A DNA stretch of 15,756 bases from Gammaproteobacteria bacterium (GCA_016762975.1 JAESUV010000040.1:1-15756); one strand, 5' to 3'; shown: positions 1-7,959, counted from the stretch's first letter. Notes: generated by a model from the sequence alone, not told the origin. A program made the numbers and translations.

Positions 1-563
1 GCCACGTTGCCGCTGATACGAGTCTCTGATGCAAGAGAGAAGGACAGGTCAATATCACCGGTGGAAACATCATAGTCATTTACCTTGAGTTGATAAATCT
101 CATAATCTCCATTGTTAATCAACTGCAAAGGCGTAAAAGCAACTTCGGTAACAGAGGCAACTAAACCCTCAGCTGTAGGCGAAGTGGGTGTTACTGCCGG
201 CGCGGCAACATAGATGCCGAGCACGAATGTCATCGCCATGGCTGCGCCCTGGAAGGCAACTGTAAGAGGCCTTTCCGCAAGGCCACTCAGCCATTGCTTG
301 ATTGAGAACAAGCTGCGCCTTTCCTTTTGTAGATTCTGATGCAACAGCCAACGATTCCCTTGCAAGCGCTCAGCACTCACCAAGGGCTGCGTACCAATTG
401 GAATCGCACTATCTAAGCGCTGCTCGTCTTCCAACAACTCCCGCAATTGGGAGTCGATCTCCAGATCTTTCTCAAACTGGCGCAATTCTTCAGCATCTAG
501 GTCTCCGTATAAATAGGAGATAACTCGTAGCTGCTGCTGTTCTGTGGTATCTGGAATAGTCAT
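1..563 (-). CDS. Membrane-anchored anti-sigma factor, partial (C-terminus beyond the window)
   Basis: The frame is open from an ATG at 563 leftwards to the window edge, giving about 187 residues with no stop, so the C-terminus is missing. The N-terminal 50 residues are acidic and helical: the stretch Y17-L-Y-G-D-L-D-A-E-E-L then a run of E/D/Q/R is typical of anti-sigma N-terminal domains that bind sigma factor. No HxxxCxxC zinc motif is visible, so it is not of the ZAS type. Residues about 99-121 form one hydrophobic segment, followed by a segment that would be periplasmic. The start lies 14 bases after the stop of the sigma-factor gene, with AGGACAAAGG upstream, indicating translational coupling. 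I infer that it holds the partner sigma factor at the inner membrane until an envelope signal arrives. Family placement rests on architecture and neighbour rather than on a diagnostic motif. Confidence 0.8.
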   Translation of the reverse strand, partial: MTIPDTTEQQQLRVISYLYGDLDAEELRQFEKDLEIDSQLRELLEDEQRLDSAIPIGTQPLVSAERLQGNRWLLHQNLQKERRSLFSIKQWLSGLAERPLTVAFQGAAMAMTFVLGIYVAAPAVTPTSPTAEGLVASVTEVAFTPLQLINNGDYEIYQLKVNDYDVSTGDIDLSFSLASETRISGNV

Positions 564-577
564 AACCTTTGTCCTAA

Positions 578-1138
578 CTAGTGATATTCCCGCAATATTT
601 TCTTCAGCTTGTTTCGCGCCCTAAACAGCACAACCTTCACCGAACTATCTGTGCAGCCCATTACCTCTGCTGCTTCTCGAATCTTAAATCCTTGTTGATG
701 ACAGAGCACGAATGCTATTCGTTCATTGTCACTAAGCTTAGCCATAGCCTTGATTATCTGCGAATTCAGTTCGCTATCTATCGCGGCTGATTCAGGAGAC
801 CTGCTTTCTATATAGGTCTCTTCATGCTCATATTCACTCTGGATTACCGCCAACTTCTCCCAGGTTCTCTTCAACTTGCGCCGATTCGACAAGGCGGTGT
901 TGACGACAATCTTATGTAACCAAGTGCTGAACTTGCTCTCCAGTTTAAACTTCGGCAGTGCTCTGAACGCAGCCAGCATCGCATCCTGATAAATATCGTT
1001 AGCATCGTCGGGGGTGTGGGCAAAACCTGCGGCCACAGCAAGCATCTGACCTTCTAGCAGGCGAACAAGCCTCTCAAACGCGGCAGTATTGCCCGACTGT
1101 GCTGATCTAACCAGCTCTTCTTCAGTTTCCTTCAGCAA
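578..1138 (-). CDS. ECF-type RNA polymerase sigma factor (sigma-70 family)
   Basis: The protein is about 186 residues, the usual ECF size. Region 2 spans about residues 17-91: D-A-N-D-I-Y-Q-D-A-M-L-A-A-F is the region 2.1-2.2 core, and S-T-W-L-H-K-I-V-V-N is the region 2.4-like end. Region 4 follows, with L-S-D-N-E-R-I-A-F-V-L, then a helix-turn-helix at I-R-E-A-A-E-V-M-G-C and S-S-V-K-V-V-L-F-R-A-R. There is no ATG near the N-terminus. I chose the TTG at 1138, preceded by a G-rich TGGGGG, because it yields the typical opening with T-E-E-E-L-V about five residues in. The frame extends to another TTG at 1231, whose extra 31 residues look unlike any sigma N-terminus. It is transcribed with the anti-sigma gene downstream. 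Its regulon is not visible here. Confidence 0.9.
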   Translation of the reverse strand: MLKETEEELVRSAQSGNTAAFERLVRLLEGQMLAVAAGFAHTPDDANDIYQDAMLAAFRALPKFKLESKFSTWLHKIVVNTALSNRRKLKRTWEKLAVIQSEYEHEETYIESRSPESAAIDSELNSQIIKAMAKLSDNERIAFVLCHQQGFKIREAAEVMGCTDSSVKVVLFRARNKLKKILREYH

Positions 1139-1403
1139 GGAAAACCCCCAAAAATCATACTCTTCGGCCTTCCTCGGCCCTTTCTGCTTGTTCTGTAACT
1201 TAGAGTGTACTTCGCAGGAAAGGGTTAACAAGATAATTGCAGAAAAATGCTCAGATCTAGGCAGTGAGGCAGGGTTTGCCTAGCTGCGGCCGTGAGAACA
1301 AGAGCTGGGGCCAAAACTGGCATAAGAGGGACGCATGAAGCTCTGCTAAGCACTACCGAATCTTGATGGACAATCCAGTCGAGGATAGAGAGGGTAGTAA
1401 TTG

Positions 1404-2276
1404 CTACGACTCTATCCAGTCGAGAATGATGTTGGCAAGCTGCTCCGGTTTTTCAAAAGGCACAAGATGACCAGCATCCTCGATCTCGATAAAGTCAACA
1501 TTCGATGAAATCGATTGCCACTTATTCCAGCAAGACTCACCCAGCGTATGGGAACCCTGTGCGCGGATAGCCAAGGTAGGTACTTTTAGATGAGGCAGCA
1601 GGCGCCACAAGTTATGAACGAGCGTGTAGCAGCGTGCCTCCCATTCCCTGCTATAGGCAAGCGTAAACTCCCCCGCTGCGATCTCCTTCGTTCCATGCTG
1701 GACATAGTCCCACAGTACCGCATCGCTAATCTGCCGGAAGACCCGTTTCGGGCGATAGTGATCGAAGGCCTCCTGCCTGCTAGAGAATCGATCGACACGC
1801 GAAAGCGCCCTCTTCACCATTGGAATCACTTCTGGCCGAAAGCGCCGGATAAAACTCAGACCAAGAAGGTAACGACGCGGCACTAGAACAGGTTCGATTA
1901 GAACCAACGACTTAAACAATTCCGGGCGCTGCACTGCTGCCAGAAGTATTGCGGCCGTGCCCATCGAATGACCGACGCTGACGACTGGGTGTGGAAGCTG
2001 GCCTACTAACTCACAAATATCGTCGCCAAACACATCCCACGACCGAAATGACGCTAGTTCGGGCGGAGGCTCCCATAGCGGGCGATGCAAGCTGGCAACG
2101 ACCTCATGATTTTCTGTAAACGGTTCCAAAAATGCGCGATAGGCACCCGGGGGATAACCATTAGCAGCAGCAAAGTGCAGAGCTGGGCCTTGACCACCCA
2201 TGTGGTAGTGCGGAGAAGACAATTGAGACATCGCGGGCATAACAACTTCGACTGGGTTTGCTCGATGGGCCGCCAT
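1404..2276 (-). CDS. Alpha/beta-hydrolase fold protein
   Basis: The 290-residue protein has the alpha/beta-hydrolase plan. An oxyanion/N-terminal region (H36-F-A-A-A-N-G-Y-P) leads to the nucleophile elbow G102-H-S104-M-G with Ser104. A helical cap spans about 131-225, and the catalytic-type histidine is H270 in D-A-G-H-L-V-P-F, a very common context. The usual acid position after strand 7 reads R-A-Q-G-S-H-T-L, where many relatives carry Asp as S-D-T-L. The acid could instead be Glu128 in L-I-E-P after strand 6. No signal peptide is seen, so it is probably cytoplasmic and the substrate is unknown. The start is uncertain: M1, M13 and M16 all lack a clear Shine-Dalgarno. It is a single gene, divergent from the nfeD-like gene, with a dyad 20 bases upstream of M1. 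Confidence 0.88.
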   Translation of the reverse strand: MAAHRANPVEVVMPAMSQLSSPHYHMGGQGPALHFAAANGYPPGAYRAFLEPFTENHEVVASLHRPLWEPPPELASFRSWDVFGDDICELVGQLPHPVVSVGHSMGTAAILLAAVQRPELFKSLVLIEPVLVPRRYLLGLSFIRRFRPEVIPMVKRALSRVDRFSSRQEAFDHYRPKRVFRQISDAVLWDYVQHGTKEIAAGEFTLAYSREWEARCYTLVHNLWRLLPHLKVPTLAIRAQGSHTLGESCWNKWQSISSNVDFIEIEDAGHLVPFEKPEQLANIILDWIES

Positions 2277-2295
2277 TCTGACAGAATCAGACTGT

Positions 2296-2312
2296 TAATT
2301 CAGTGTGAATTA
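2296..2312. promoter_or_regulatory. Perfect dyad, operator candidate
   Basis: TAATTCA and TGAATTA form perfect 7-base arms around a central GTG. The site lies 20 bases upstream of the hydrolase start, in the divergent region between that gene and the nfeD-like gene. Size and position suit a dimeric repressor site, but no regulator is encoded next to it and a single occurrence could be chance. Confidence 0.3.
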
Positions 2313-2518
2313 TTCGCGAGAGCGACTAAAACTGTTGATATCGCGGGGCTGGGAATATTCCTCTATTTTCGTAGTAGAAATCGAGCGATTTGACACCATA
2401 TCTATATACTAGACGATCAAAACAGCCCAATATAAGTAAGAAGTCTGTTTTTCGAATCTACACAAGCCCCGATACTGAAACAGTCTCGATGCACTAACTA
2501 ATAATCAGGAAAACCACT

Positions 2519-2986
2519 ATGGAATTTGAACTCCTATATTGGCACTGGATCGTACTGGGCTTCATTCTAATGCTCAGCGAAATTTTTCTCGGTTCCTTTT
2601 TCATATTTTGGTTCGGCGCTTCGGCACTGAGTGTAGGGCTAGCTATGCTCACTATCCCCAACATGTCCGAGGCGGCGCAAATAATAATCTGGGCCTTTGG
2701 CTCCATGACGTTCGCCTTAGGTTGGTTCAAGTTTGTCAAACCGCTCTCCCGCGACAATACCAAGGCAGGCCTTTCCAAAGAAGCATTGTTAGGACAAATT
2801 GGGCAGGTATTGGAAACACCGAATGGCGATAAATTTGGAATGCTTCGCTTCCCAGCCCCCCTACTCGGATCAGACGAATGGCTAATCATATCGCAAGATG
2901 AATTGACCGTAGGCGATCGAGTCAGTGTGATCGATCTATCAGGCAATTCGCTCATAGTTAAAAAAGCCCAAGTGGCAAAGACATAA
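2519..2986 (+). CDS. NfeD-like membrane protein, partner of SPFH protein
   Basis: This 155-residue protein fits the short NfeD class (E. coli YbbJ-like). Residues about 7-46 form a long hydrophobic hairpin (W-H-W-I-V-L-G-F then the E-I-F-L-G-S-F-F signature). A second membrane segment spans 52-73, and a soluble C-terminal OB-fold-like domain runs from about 88 to 151, including L-L-G-Q-I-G-Q-V, D-E-W-L-I-I-S and G-D-R-V-S-V-I. The ATG at 2519 has AGGA eight bases upstream. The SPFH gene follows 46 bases later, the standard pairing for this family, in which NfeD and SPFH proteins assemble together in membrane microdomains. Expected location is the inner membrane with the OB domain cytoplasmic. 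The molecular role of such pairs is only loosely known (membrane quality control and organisation). Confidence 0.9.
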   Translation: MEFELLYWHWIVLGFILMLSEIFLGSFFIFWFGASALSVGLAMLTIPNMSEAAQIIIWAFGSMTFALGWFKFVKPLSRDNTKAGLSKEALLGQIGQVLETPNGDKFGMLRFPAPLLGSDEWLIISQDELTVGDRVSVIDLSGNSLIVKKAQVAKT

Positions 2987-3032
2987 TTAACTCTATCCTG
3001 AGAGTTCAAACTTTTAGCCAAGGAGAATTACA

Positions 3033-3881
3033 ATGGAAATTGGAACTATACTGGCCATCGCTGTCGCTGCTTTCCTGTTCATCACTCTCGCCCAAGGCGT
3101 TCGCCAAGTTCCGCAGGGGTATAAGTGGGTAGTGCAGCGACTTGGCAAGTATCACTGCTCGCTAAAGCCCGGACTCAATTTTATTATTCCCTATGTCGAC
3201 ACCGTCGCCTTCAAGGTCACGACCAAAGATATCGTGCTCGACATTCCCTCGCAGGAGGTAATCACCAAAGACAATGCCGTGCTACTCACCAACGCAGTCG
3301 CCTATATCAATATCGTGTCACCCGAGAAGGCTGTCTACGGCGTAGAAAACTATATCATAGCAATACAGACTCTAGTGCAGACGTCCTTACGATCTATCCT
3401 AGGCGAGATGACTCTAGACGATGCACTCTCCTCCAGAGATCACATCAAGGCGAAGCTCAAGGCCGCGATTTCTGATGACATTGCTGATTGGGGTATTATC
3501 CTAAAGACCGTAGAGATTCAGGACATCAACCCCTCGGACACCATGCAAAGCGCGATGGAAGAGCAGGCCGCGGCGGAACGCGCCCGAAGAGCGACGGTGA
3601 CAAAAGCTGATGGCGACAAACAAGCGGCAATCTTAAAGGCTGAAGGTGTGCTAGAGGCCTCCAAGCGCGAAGCTGAGGGACAGGTAATTCTAGCTGAAGC
3701 TAGCAAACGTTCTATCACTCTAGTAACTGAAGCTATAGGCGAGAAGGAAATGCCCGTGGTCTATCTACTGGGTGAGAAGTACATTAGTTCGTTGCAGAAT
3801 CTGTCGAGTTCCGACAATACTAAATTTGTGATCTTCCCAGCGGACATTCCTGCCGCAATCAAGGGTTTAATGGGACGCTAA
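3033..3881 (+). CDS. qmcA: SPFH/band-7 domain protein, QmcA-like (stomatin family)
   Basis: The 282-residue protein has one N-terminal membrane anchor (residues about 4-20), then the band-7 domain from about 24. The motif V-P-Q-G-Y-K-W-V-V-Q-R-L-G-K-Y is followed by L-K-P-G-L-N-F-I-I-P-Y-V-D, the hallmark of stomatin/QmcA proteins. The Q-T-S-L-R-S-I-L-G-E-M-T-L-D motif is at 116-129. A long Ala/Glu/Lys-rich coiled coil (about 172-227) ends the domain, followed by a short conserved tail. A strong AGGAG precedes the ATG. It forms an operon with the upstream nfeD-like gene, matching ybbJ-qmcA of E. coli. Members oligomerise in the inner membrane and are linked to FtsH-type proteolysis and membrane organisation. 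Length is slightly shorter than E. coli QmcA. The gene symbol is by similarity and context. Confidence 0.92.
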   Translation: MEIGTILAIAVAAFLFITLAQGVRQVPQGYKWVVQRLGKYHCSLKPGLNFIIPYVDTVAFKVTTKDIVLDIPSQEVITKDNAVLLTNAVAYINIVSPEKAVYGVENYIIAIQTLVQTSLRSILGEMTLDDALSSRDHIKAKLKAAISDDIADWGIILKTVEIQDINPSDTMQSAMEEQAAAERARRATVTKADGDKQAAILKAEGVLEASKREAEGQVILAEASKRSITLVTEAIGEKEMPVVYLLGEKYISSLQNLSSSDNTKFVIFPADIPAAIKGLMGR

Positions 3882-3940
3882 TCGGCCGTATTCAGCCAAG
3901 GGTGAGAACCTACCATTTCTCGGAGGCGATAGAAGACGGC

Positions 3941-4870
3941 TTAGCGCGTGTACTTTAGCAGCGTGCGCTCGGTGATAATTTTAATATCGCTGCCTGCACG
4001 CTTCAATAGCAGGGCCTTCTCTATCTTTCGACCATGACTGGTGTATAACCAATCACGGCTCGCCAGAGTCCCTATAACTAGATAGTTGACGCTCTTGTTG
4101 ATACTAGAATTGGTCTCGCTACCTAGACAGCGCAGCAGAGTATCCACCGACTCTCTATCGCCACTTACGAAGTCACCGGTTAGACAGAATACCGAGCCTG
4201 CCAGCTTCAGGCCATCAACTGAGTCTTCCCAGACCTCCGTGGACGCCTCATAACTCAAACCCGATTCATCAGTATCCGTGCCGGTAACTTGTCGCACTGT
4301 GGCCAATAAGTCTTCACGCTCTTCATCGGTGATGACTCCGTCTTCGAGTATGACCGCTAGACGCTGCACGATGACGCTCGCCGGCCACACTTCTCTCACC
4401 GATTCATTGTGTTCGAGCCAGGAAGACATCGCCGTGATTTCTTGATCGTTAAGCACACCGTCGGAAGCGGTGCCGGTGAGAAAACCCACCAGCTCTTCGA
4501 TGTGGCCCACGCTTTCTGGAGTCTCGGAATCTTTGTCGCTGATAATCTGTTCGATACGTGTCTGCATCTGGAGCAGTTCATCTGGGCTAATAACACCGTC
4601 TTCGAGAATTACACCAACAAGGCTAAGGATGGCCAGCACGTCCGCATCTTCGGACAGATATTCTTGAGATTGCAGCCAAGAATCGAGAAAAAGCAGCTCC
4701 ATTTCATTGAGACGCTCATCTGCCACGACACCTGCAAGAATGCCTTTTAGGCCATACAGCGCCTTATCCTTCTCGTTGCTAAAGCTAAAAGCACGTTCGA
4801 GAGGCTCGCTGTCAATGTCTTTACGAATGTCCACTAGGTGCGACCTGATTTTCTTCTTAATCGCAATCAT
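3941..4870 (-). CDS. Tandem TerB-like helical repeats with C-terminal BRCT domain
   Basis: This 309-residue protein has no signal peptide or membrane segment. Residues about 40-108 and 126-194 are two copies of the same acidic helical unit. Each starts with a G-x-L/F-x-G-x-x-x-D-x-x-L-N pattern leading to an x-S-W-L, and ends with the shared V-I-L-E-D-G-V-I followed by a D/E-rich helix (87-100 and 173-186). This resembles TerB-like or calcium-binding-type helical bundles. Residues about 223-309 form a BRCT domain: F-C-L-T-G-D-F at 228-234, a Gly at 250, the N-Y-L-V-I-G strand at 262-267, K-I-E-K-A at 282-286, and I-I-T-E-R-T-L-L near the end. BRCT domains usually bind phosphoproteins or DNA ends in repair contexts. 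The start ATG has only a weak ribosome site. It stands alone, convergent with the SPFH gene, and its function is unknown. Confidence 0.75.
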   Translation of the reverse strand: MIAIKKKIRSHLVDIRKDIDSEPLERAFSFSNEKDKALYGLKGILAGVVADERLNEMELLFLDSWLQSQEYLSEDADVLAILSLVGVILEDGVISPDELLQMQTRIEQIISDKDSETPESVGHIEELVGFLTGTASDGVLNDQEITAMSSWLEHNESVREVWPASVIVQRLAVILEDGVITDEEREDLLATVRQVTGTDTDESGLSYEASTEVWEDSVDGLKLAGSVFCLTGDFVSGDRESVDTLLRCLGSETNSSINKSVNYLVIGTLASRDWLYTSHGRKIEKALLLKRAGSDIKIITERTLLKYTR

Positions 4871-4952
4871 AAAACTTTACTATATAGCTGTCGAAGCATT
4901 TGATTGGATATTTGGGGACGAACAACTCAATGGCCTCTCTGTGAGCCATTCT

Positions 4953-4970
4953 GGGCAGCTGGGCTGTCCC
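4953..4970. other. Short hairpin in the 4871-5161 gap
   Basis: GGGCAGC and GCTGTCCC can pair with one bulged T around a 3-base loop. There is no T-run on either side. Apart from this and the terminator at 5096-5127, I see nothing convincing in the gap between the BRCT-domain gene and the TonB receptor gene. Confidence 0.25.
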
Positions 4971-5095
4971 AATCTATTCGTTGCTTTCGACATGTCCGAC
5001 AAAGAAACGCCTTGATCTCGGAACAACCCAAAGGCCAGAGCGGCCATAGAATTATTCAGCTGCACAGGGCCAATTCTCCCCCGATTAGCGCCCTA

Positions 5096-5127
5096 CGTAA
5101 AAACCCGCCAGGCAGCAGGTTTTTACG
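5096..5127 (-). terminator. Rho-independent terminator-type hairpin after the TonB receptor gene
   Basis: CGTAAAAACC (5096-5105) and GGTTTTTACG (5118-5127) are perfect 10-base arms around a 12-base loop. The hairpin begins 34 bases beyond the TonB receptor stop. A run of five T closes the stem on either strand, so it could act in both directions, although a separate T-tract after the stem is missing. Confidence 0.6.
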
Positions 5128-5161
5128 GCTCAAAATTACTCAGGCATCAGGGTTGGCTCAC

Positions 5162-7342
5162 TCAAAACGACCCATTAATCTTCAGTGATACAACGCGGCC
5201 AGATGTCGCACATTGGTCTTCTATCTCTTCCAAAATGCCCGCCGAGACACGGCCTATATAACGCTGCCTCTCGCGACACTGCAAGTTGCTGGTCGCATTT
5301 CTCGCATCGAAGCGATAGGTGATACCGCGAGAATCTACGAACTGAACGAAGGCATTCGTATTCGGCTCGCCTAGATAGCTCTCGATGTCATCGATCTCGT
5401 AGATCTTCTCGTTGCTGTCGAAGCGGTTACTCCACTCTAGACCGTAATTCATATTCCACTTGGGCACATCGTGTCGAAAGCCCAGATTGAGGCGCCCGCG
5501 TCCGAAACGGCGGAAACGACGCTCGAACCCCTGGAATGGATCCGTAATATTAGAGTCCGTAACGCTTAGCCTCGATGTCACTAACAGGTTTGGCAGGTTG
5601 ATCATGCGCATCCGGATACTGCCACTAAGCGTAATCCCGTACATTTCGCCTTCACCGATATTGCCGTTGGCTGACTGCAAGCTGTCTTCGGAGGTTGTGA
5701 CATCAATGCGCTCGATCCTGTCATGGTGTTGATGATAGAAGATGTTTGCATCCACCACACCGACGTCATTCGGTAATCGATATTCCGCGTTAAAATCGTA
5801 TTTCCATAACCATTCCTGACGCAGGTTTTCATTTCCCGCTAGCGTGTTCGAATCGTTATCCTGATCATCATTTGCTGCAACAAAATCGCTAAACCTTAGT
5901 TGCTGCACCACCTTCTCGATCGATCCACGTAGCTGAAACTGAGGAGTCAGGTTGTAACGAAGGTCGACTTTTGGCTTTATGAAGTCAAAATCTCGCTTCC
6001 TATTTACATCCCCCACCTGACTGATCTCTGAAACCTCATAAAGCAAAGTGCTTTCCAATGACAAGCGGGAATTGATAATCCAATTATGAATAATAAACGG
6101 CTCATAACGGATCTCTTCGACGGTAGAATTGGCATTGGTAATAGTCTGCGGTACCAAACCACCGAAGGCATCAGAAGGGATGCCGGTTGTATCTGGCAGA
6201 CCTAATGCCAAACTGGAACCGAGTGTAGTTTGAGCGCCTTCTGCACCAAACTCGATGTCCTGACCATCGAAAATACTCATCGTATAGGAGCCACGCAAGA
6301 TGCGTTCTGTAGTGGTGCTTGCTGTATCTAGGAACAAGTCCTTAGATTCACTGCCATCTGCAAACACATCGAAGCGTTCTCGTGTCGACGCCGAGTTACT
6401 CTTATTACTGATGAAAAGCATCTTGAATCGGTCACCGCTGTCAGTTCGGTATTCATAGTCGCCGCCGATTTCCCAGTTGTCGCGCTCTCCTGGGATGTCT
6501 TCCCGCTCAAGAGCCGTTGTCTCAGGCGTGACACGCTGGTTAGTCGTATAGCGCAATATATCCGTTGGATTGTCATTCTGTGAGTACAGTGCATTAAATC
6601 TCGCGCTCGCTTGCGAGCTGATTTCATAATCGAGGTTGACGCTATAGTCATAGCTTGTCTGTTCGCGCGTACGCTCCTCACGCACCTCATCATTGAGCGA
6701 GAAATCGCCCAGCACACTAGATTCCTTACTCAGGCGACTATCGTAGCGGGGCTCCGCTGCTGCGCTAAGCACGTAGTTCAGCCTATTTGCCTGCCCACTG
6801 TAAGACACAGAGCCTCCAGGTTGAGCAGTATGATCCAGATAGCGATCCATGTTGACCTCATAACTGATGCTGTTCGAGGAAAGCTCTGAAAGCAGTACCA
6901 CGTTCACAACCTGGCTGCTACCGCGCACATCCAACTCACCCGAGGTGCCACGGATTATCTCGATATAATCAACCTGCTCTGCGGCAATCCGTGCCATCTG
7001 GCCACTTGTCTGATTATTCTTACCGGCGGTTCGCTTGCCATTTATCAGTATCTGGCTGCCGCTACCGCTACCAAGACCTCTTCCCCCACCGCCGCCGCCC
7101 TGCCTAGAGCTGCTAAAGTTCCGATTCCCGCCTCCGGTCGCTGTACCAACCCCCGGTATCCTGTCCAACATATCCTGTGCGGTCACCGGATTAAATTCGG
7201 CAAAATAGCTTGCAGGATAGACGACCGTTGATTCTTCGCCTACATTGTCCTGAGCACTCACGGACGAAACAGCAACCAGAAATACAACTAGTATCGCTAA
7301 ACGGCGTACTAGAGAACGAAACAAGAGAGTCTTAATACTCAT
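5162..7342 (-). CDS. TonB-dependent outer-membrane receptor
   Basis: The precursor is 726 residues. A signal peptide (R/K-rich start, hydrophobic 15-25, cleavage likely after V28-S-A30) precedes a TonB-box-like E37-S-T-V-V-Y. The plug domain follows: N51-P-V-T-A-Q-D-M-L-D-R-I-P-G-V, I98-L-I-N-G-K-R, Y126-I-E-I-I-R-G and V145-V-N-V-V-L are the standard plug strands. The remaining roughly 570 residues are alternating beta-barrel strands ending in S-L-K-I-N-G-S-F; the terminal Phe is the outer-membrane assembly signal. The plug carries an uncommon Gly-rich loop at about 67-96, with a run of six glycines, and the barrel is on the short side. The substrate cannot be read from the sequence. It is a single gene with a terminator downstream and a promoter-like site at 7465-7470. 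Neighbours do not indicate siderophore or vitamin use. Confidence 0.93.
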   Translation of the reverse strand: MSIKTLLFRSLVRRLAILVVFLVAVSSVSAQDNVGEESTVVYPASYFAEFNPVTAQDMLDRIPGVGTATGGGNRNFSSSRQGGGGGGRGLGSGSGSQILINGKRTAGKNNQTSGQMARIAAEQVDYIEIIRGTSGELDVRGSSQVVNVVLLSELSSNSISYEVNMDRYLDHTAQPGGSVSYSGQANRLNYVLSAAAEPRYDSRLSKESSVLGDFSLNDEVREERTREQTSYDYSVNLDYEISSQASARFNALYSQNDNPTDILRYTTNQRVTPETTALEREDIPGERDNWEIGGDYEYRTDSGDRFKMLFISNKSNSASTRERFDVFADGSESKDLFLDTASTTTERILRGSYTMSIFDGQDIEFGAEGAQTTLGSSLALGLPDTTGIPSDAFGGLVPQTITNANSTVEEIRYEPFIIHNWIINSRLSLESTLLYEVSEISQVGDVNRKRDFDFIKPKVDLRYNLTPQFQLRGSIEKVVQQLRFSDFVAANDDQDNDSNTLAGNENLRQEWLWKYDFNAEYRLPNDVGVVDANIFYHQHHDRIERIDVTTSEDSLQSANGNIGEGEMYGITLSGSIRMRMINLPNLLVTSRLSVTDSNITDPFQGFERRFRRFGRGRLNLGFRHDVPKWNMNYGLEWSNRFDSNEKIYEIDDIESYLGEPNTNAFVQFVDSRGITYRFDARNATSNLQCRERQRYIGRVSAGILEEIEDQCATSGRVVSLKINGSF

Positions 7343-7464
7343 AAATAGGTCTCATTACAGTCAGGGGATGCGGGGTCAGCCAATGCGATTAGAAGGATTA
7401 GAAATAGAGCTATCGGCACTGGCCGGTTTTTGACCCGAACCCGTCACAAATTATTGAATTGCGG

Positions 7465-7470
7465 ATTATA
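7465..7470 (-). promoter_or_regulatory. Sigma-70 -10 element candidate for the TonB receptor gene
   Basis: On the minus strand this reads TATAAT, a perfect -10. The hexamer 17 bases upstream (7488-7493) reads CAAATA, a poor -35, which would suit an activated or regulated promoter. It would give a leader of roughly 115 bases before the receptor start. Confidence 0.35.
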
Positions 7471-7488
7471 GAAGAAGCTTCACGCCTT

Positions 7489-7501
7489 ATTTGTAACAAA
7501 T
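7489..7501. promoter_or_regulatory. Perfect dyad overlapping the candidate -35 of the TonB receptor gene
   Basis: ATTTGT and ACAAAT are perfect 6-base arms around one central A. A second overlapping dyad, ACAA-A-TTGT, covers 7496-7504, and another ACAAAT half-site lies at 7446-7451. The position over the -35 region fits an operator. It does not look like a Fur box. The site also lies in the region upstream of the divergent gene at 7615. Confidence 0.35.
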
Positions 7502-7614
7502 TGTAGGCTATTCTGCCCCTTCTACACTGTTGTGACCCTCTGCGCTTATTGCCCTGCGGATTTCTTAATTTAGGCAGGCTGCGTTACACTTAGCGTCCTA
7601 TTGAGAGTGGTTAT

Positions 7615-7959
7615 ATGAATGACGTAGAACAAGCAGGGAAAAGCGAATCCCTAGGCGAAAAATCCTTTCTTGCCAAGCTCTTAGCCGGCGACTATGGCCT
7701 TGCCGCCACCTACTGGGGCCTGTACTTTGTAGGGGCTGGCCTATTTGCAGCATTCGGATCGCAAGCCGTCGACGCAGAGCGCTGGATTCCCTACCTAGTC
7801 ATGATCATGGCGATGATGGCCTATACAGTAACCCTACTCGTTGGTATACGCGCGGCCTACAAGGGACCGCAGTTGTGGAAGGTAATGTCGAGGACATCTT
7901 CCGTATTCATGATTATCAATATTCTCATAGGTATTTCGACTCTAGGATTTATCTACTAG
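7615..7959 (+). CDS. Small three-helix inner-membrane protein, unknown function
   Basis: The 114-residue protein has a short hydrophilic N-terminus (1-24) and three hydrophobic segments at about 29-52, 58-82 and 95-114, ending directly at the last helix with G-F-I-Y. A G-D-Y-G-L-A-A-T-Y-W motif opens the first helix. I do not recognise a named family with confidence, though small membrane proteins of this shape are common in Gammaproteobacteria. The ATG at 7615 has GAGAGTGG a few bases upstream. It is the first gene of the plus-strand run leading to the thioredoxin-fusion and selenoprotein genes, with a 60-base gap to the next gene, so cotranscription is possible. Nothing else ties it to their function. 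Confidence 0.75.
   Translation: MNDVEQAGKSESLGEKSFLAKLLAGDYGLAATYWGLYFVGAGLFAAFGSQAVDAERWIPYLVMIMAMMAYTVTLLVGIRAAYKGPQLWKVMSRTSSVFMIINILIGISTLGFIY

Noticed and set aside
2390..2410. TTGACA and TATACT upstream of the nfeD-like gene as a sigma-70 promoter
   Set aside because: The two hexamers are only 9 bases apart, far short of the required 16-18; neither has a good partner at correct spacing.
2494..3021. 175-residue minus-strand ORF opposite the nfeD-like gene
   Set aside because: It is antisense to a gene with clear membrane and OB-fold signatures and shows no domain of its own.
3903..3921. GAGAA/TTCTC short hairpin as terminator between the SPFH and BRCT-domain genes
   Set aside because: Only a 5-base AT-containing stem with no T-run; too weak to call.
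4880..5188. Small ORFs in the 4871-5161 gap (4880-5065 minus, 4904-5188 plus)
   Set aside because: No ribosome site and low-quality composition, they overlap each other in opposite directions, and one runs through the terminator hairpin.
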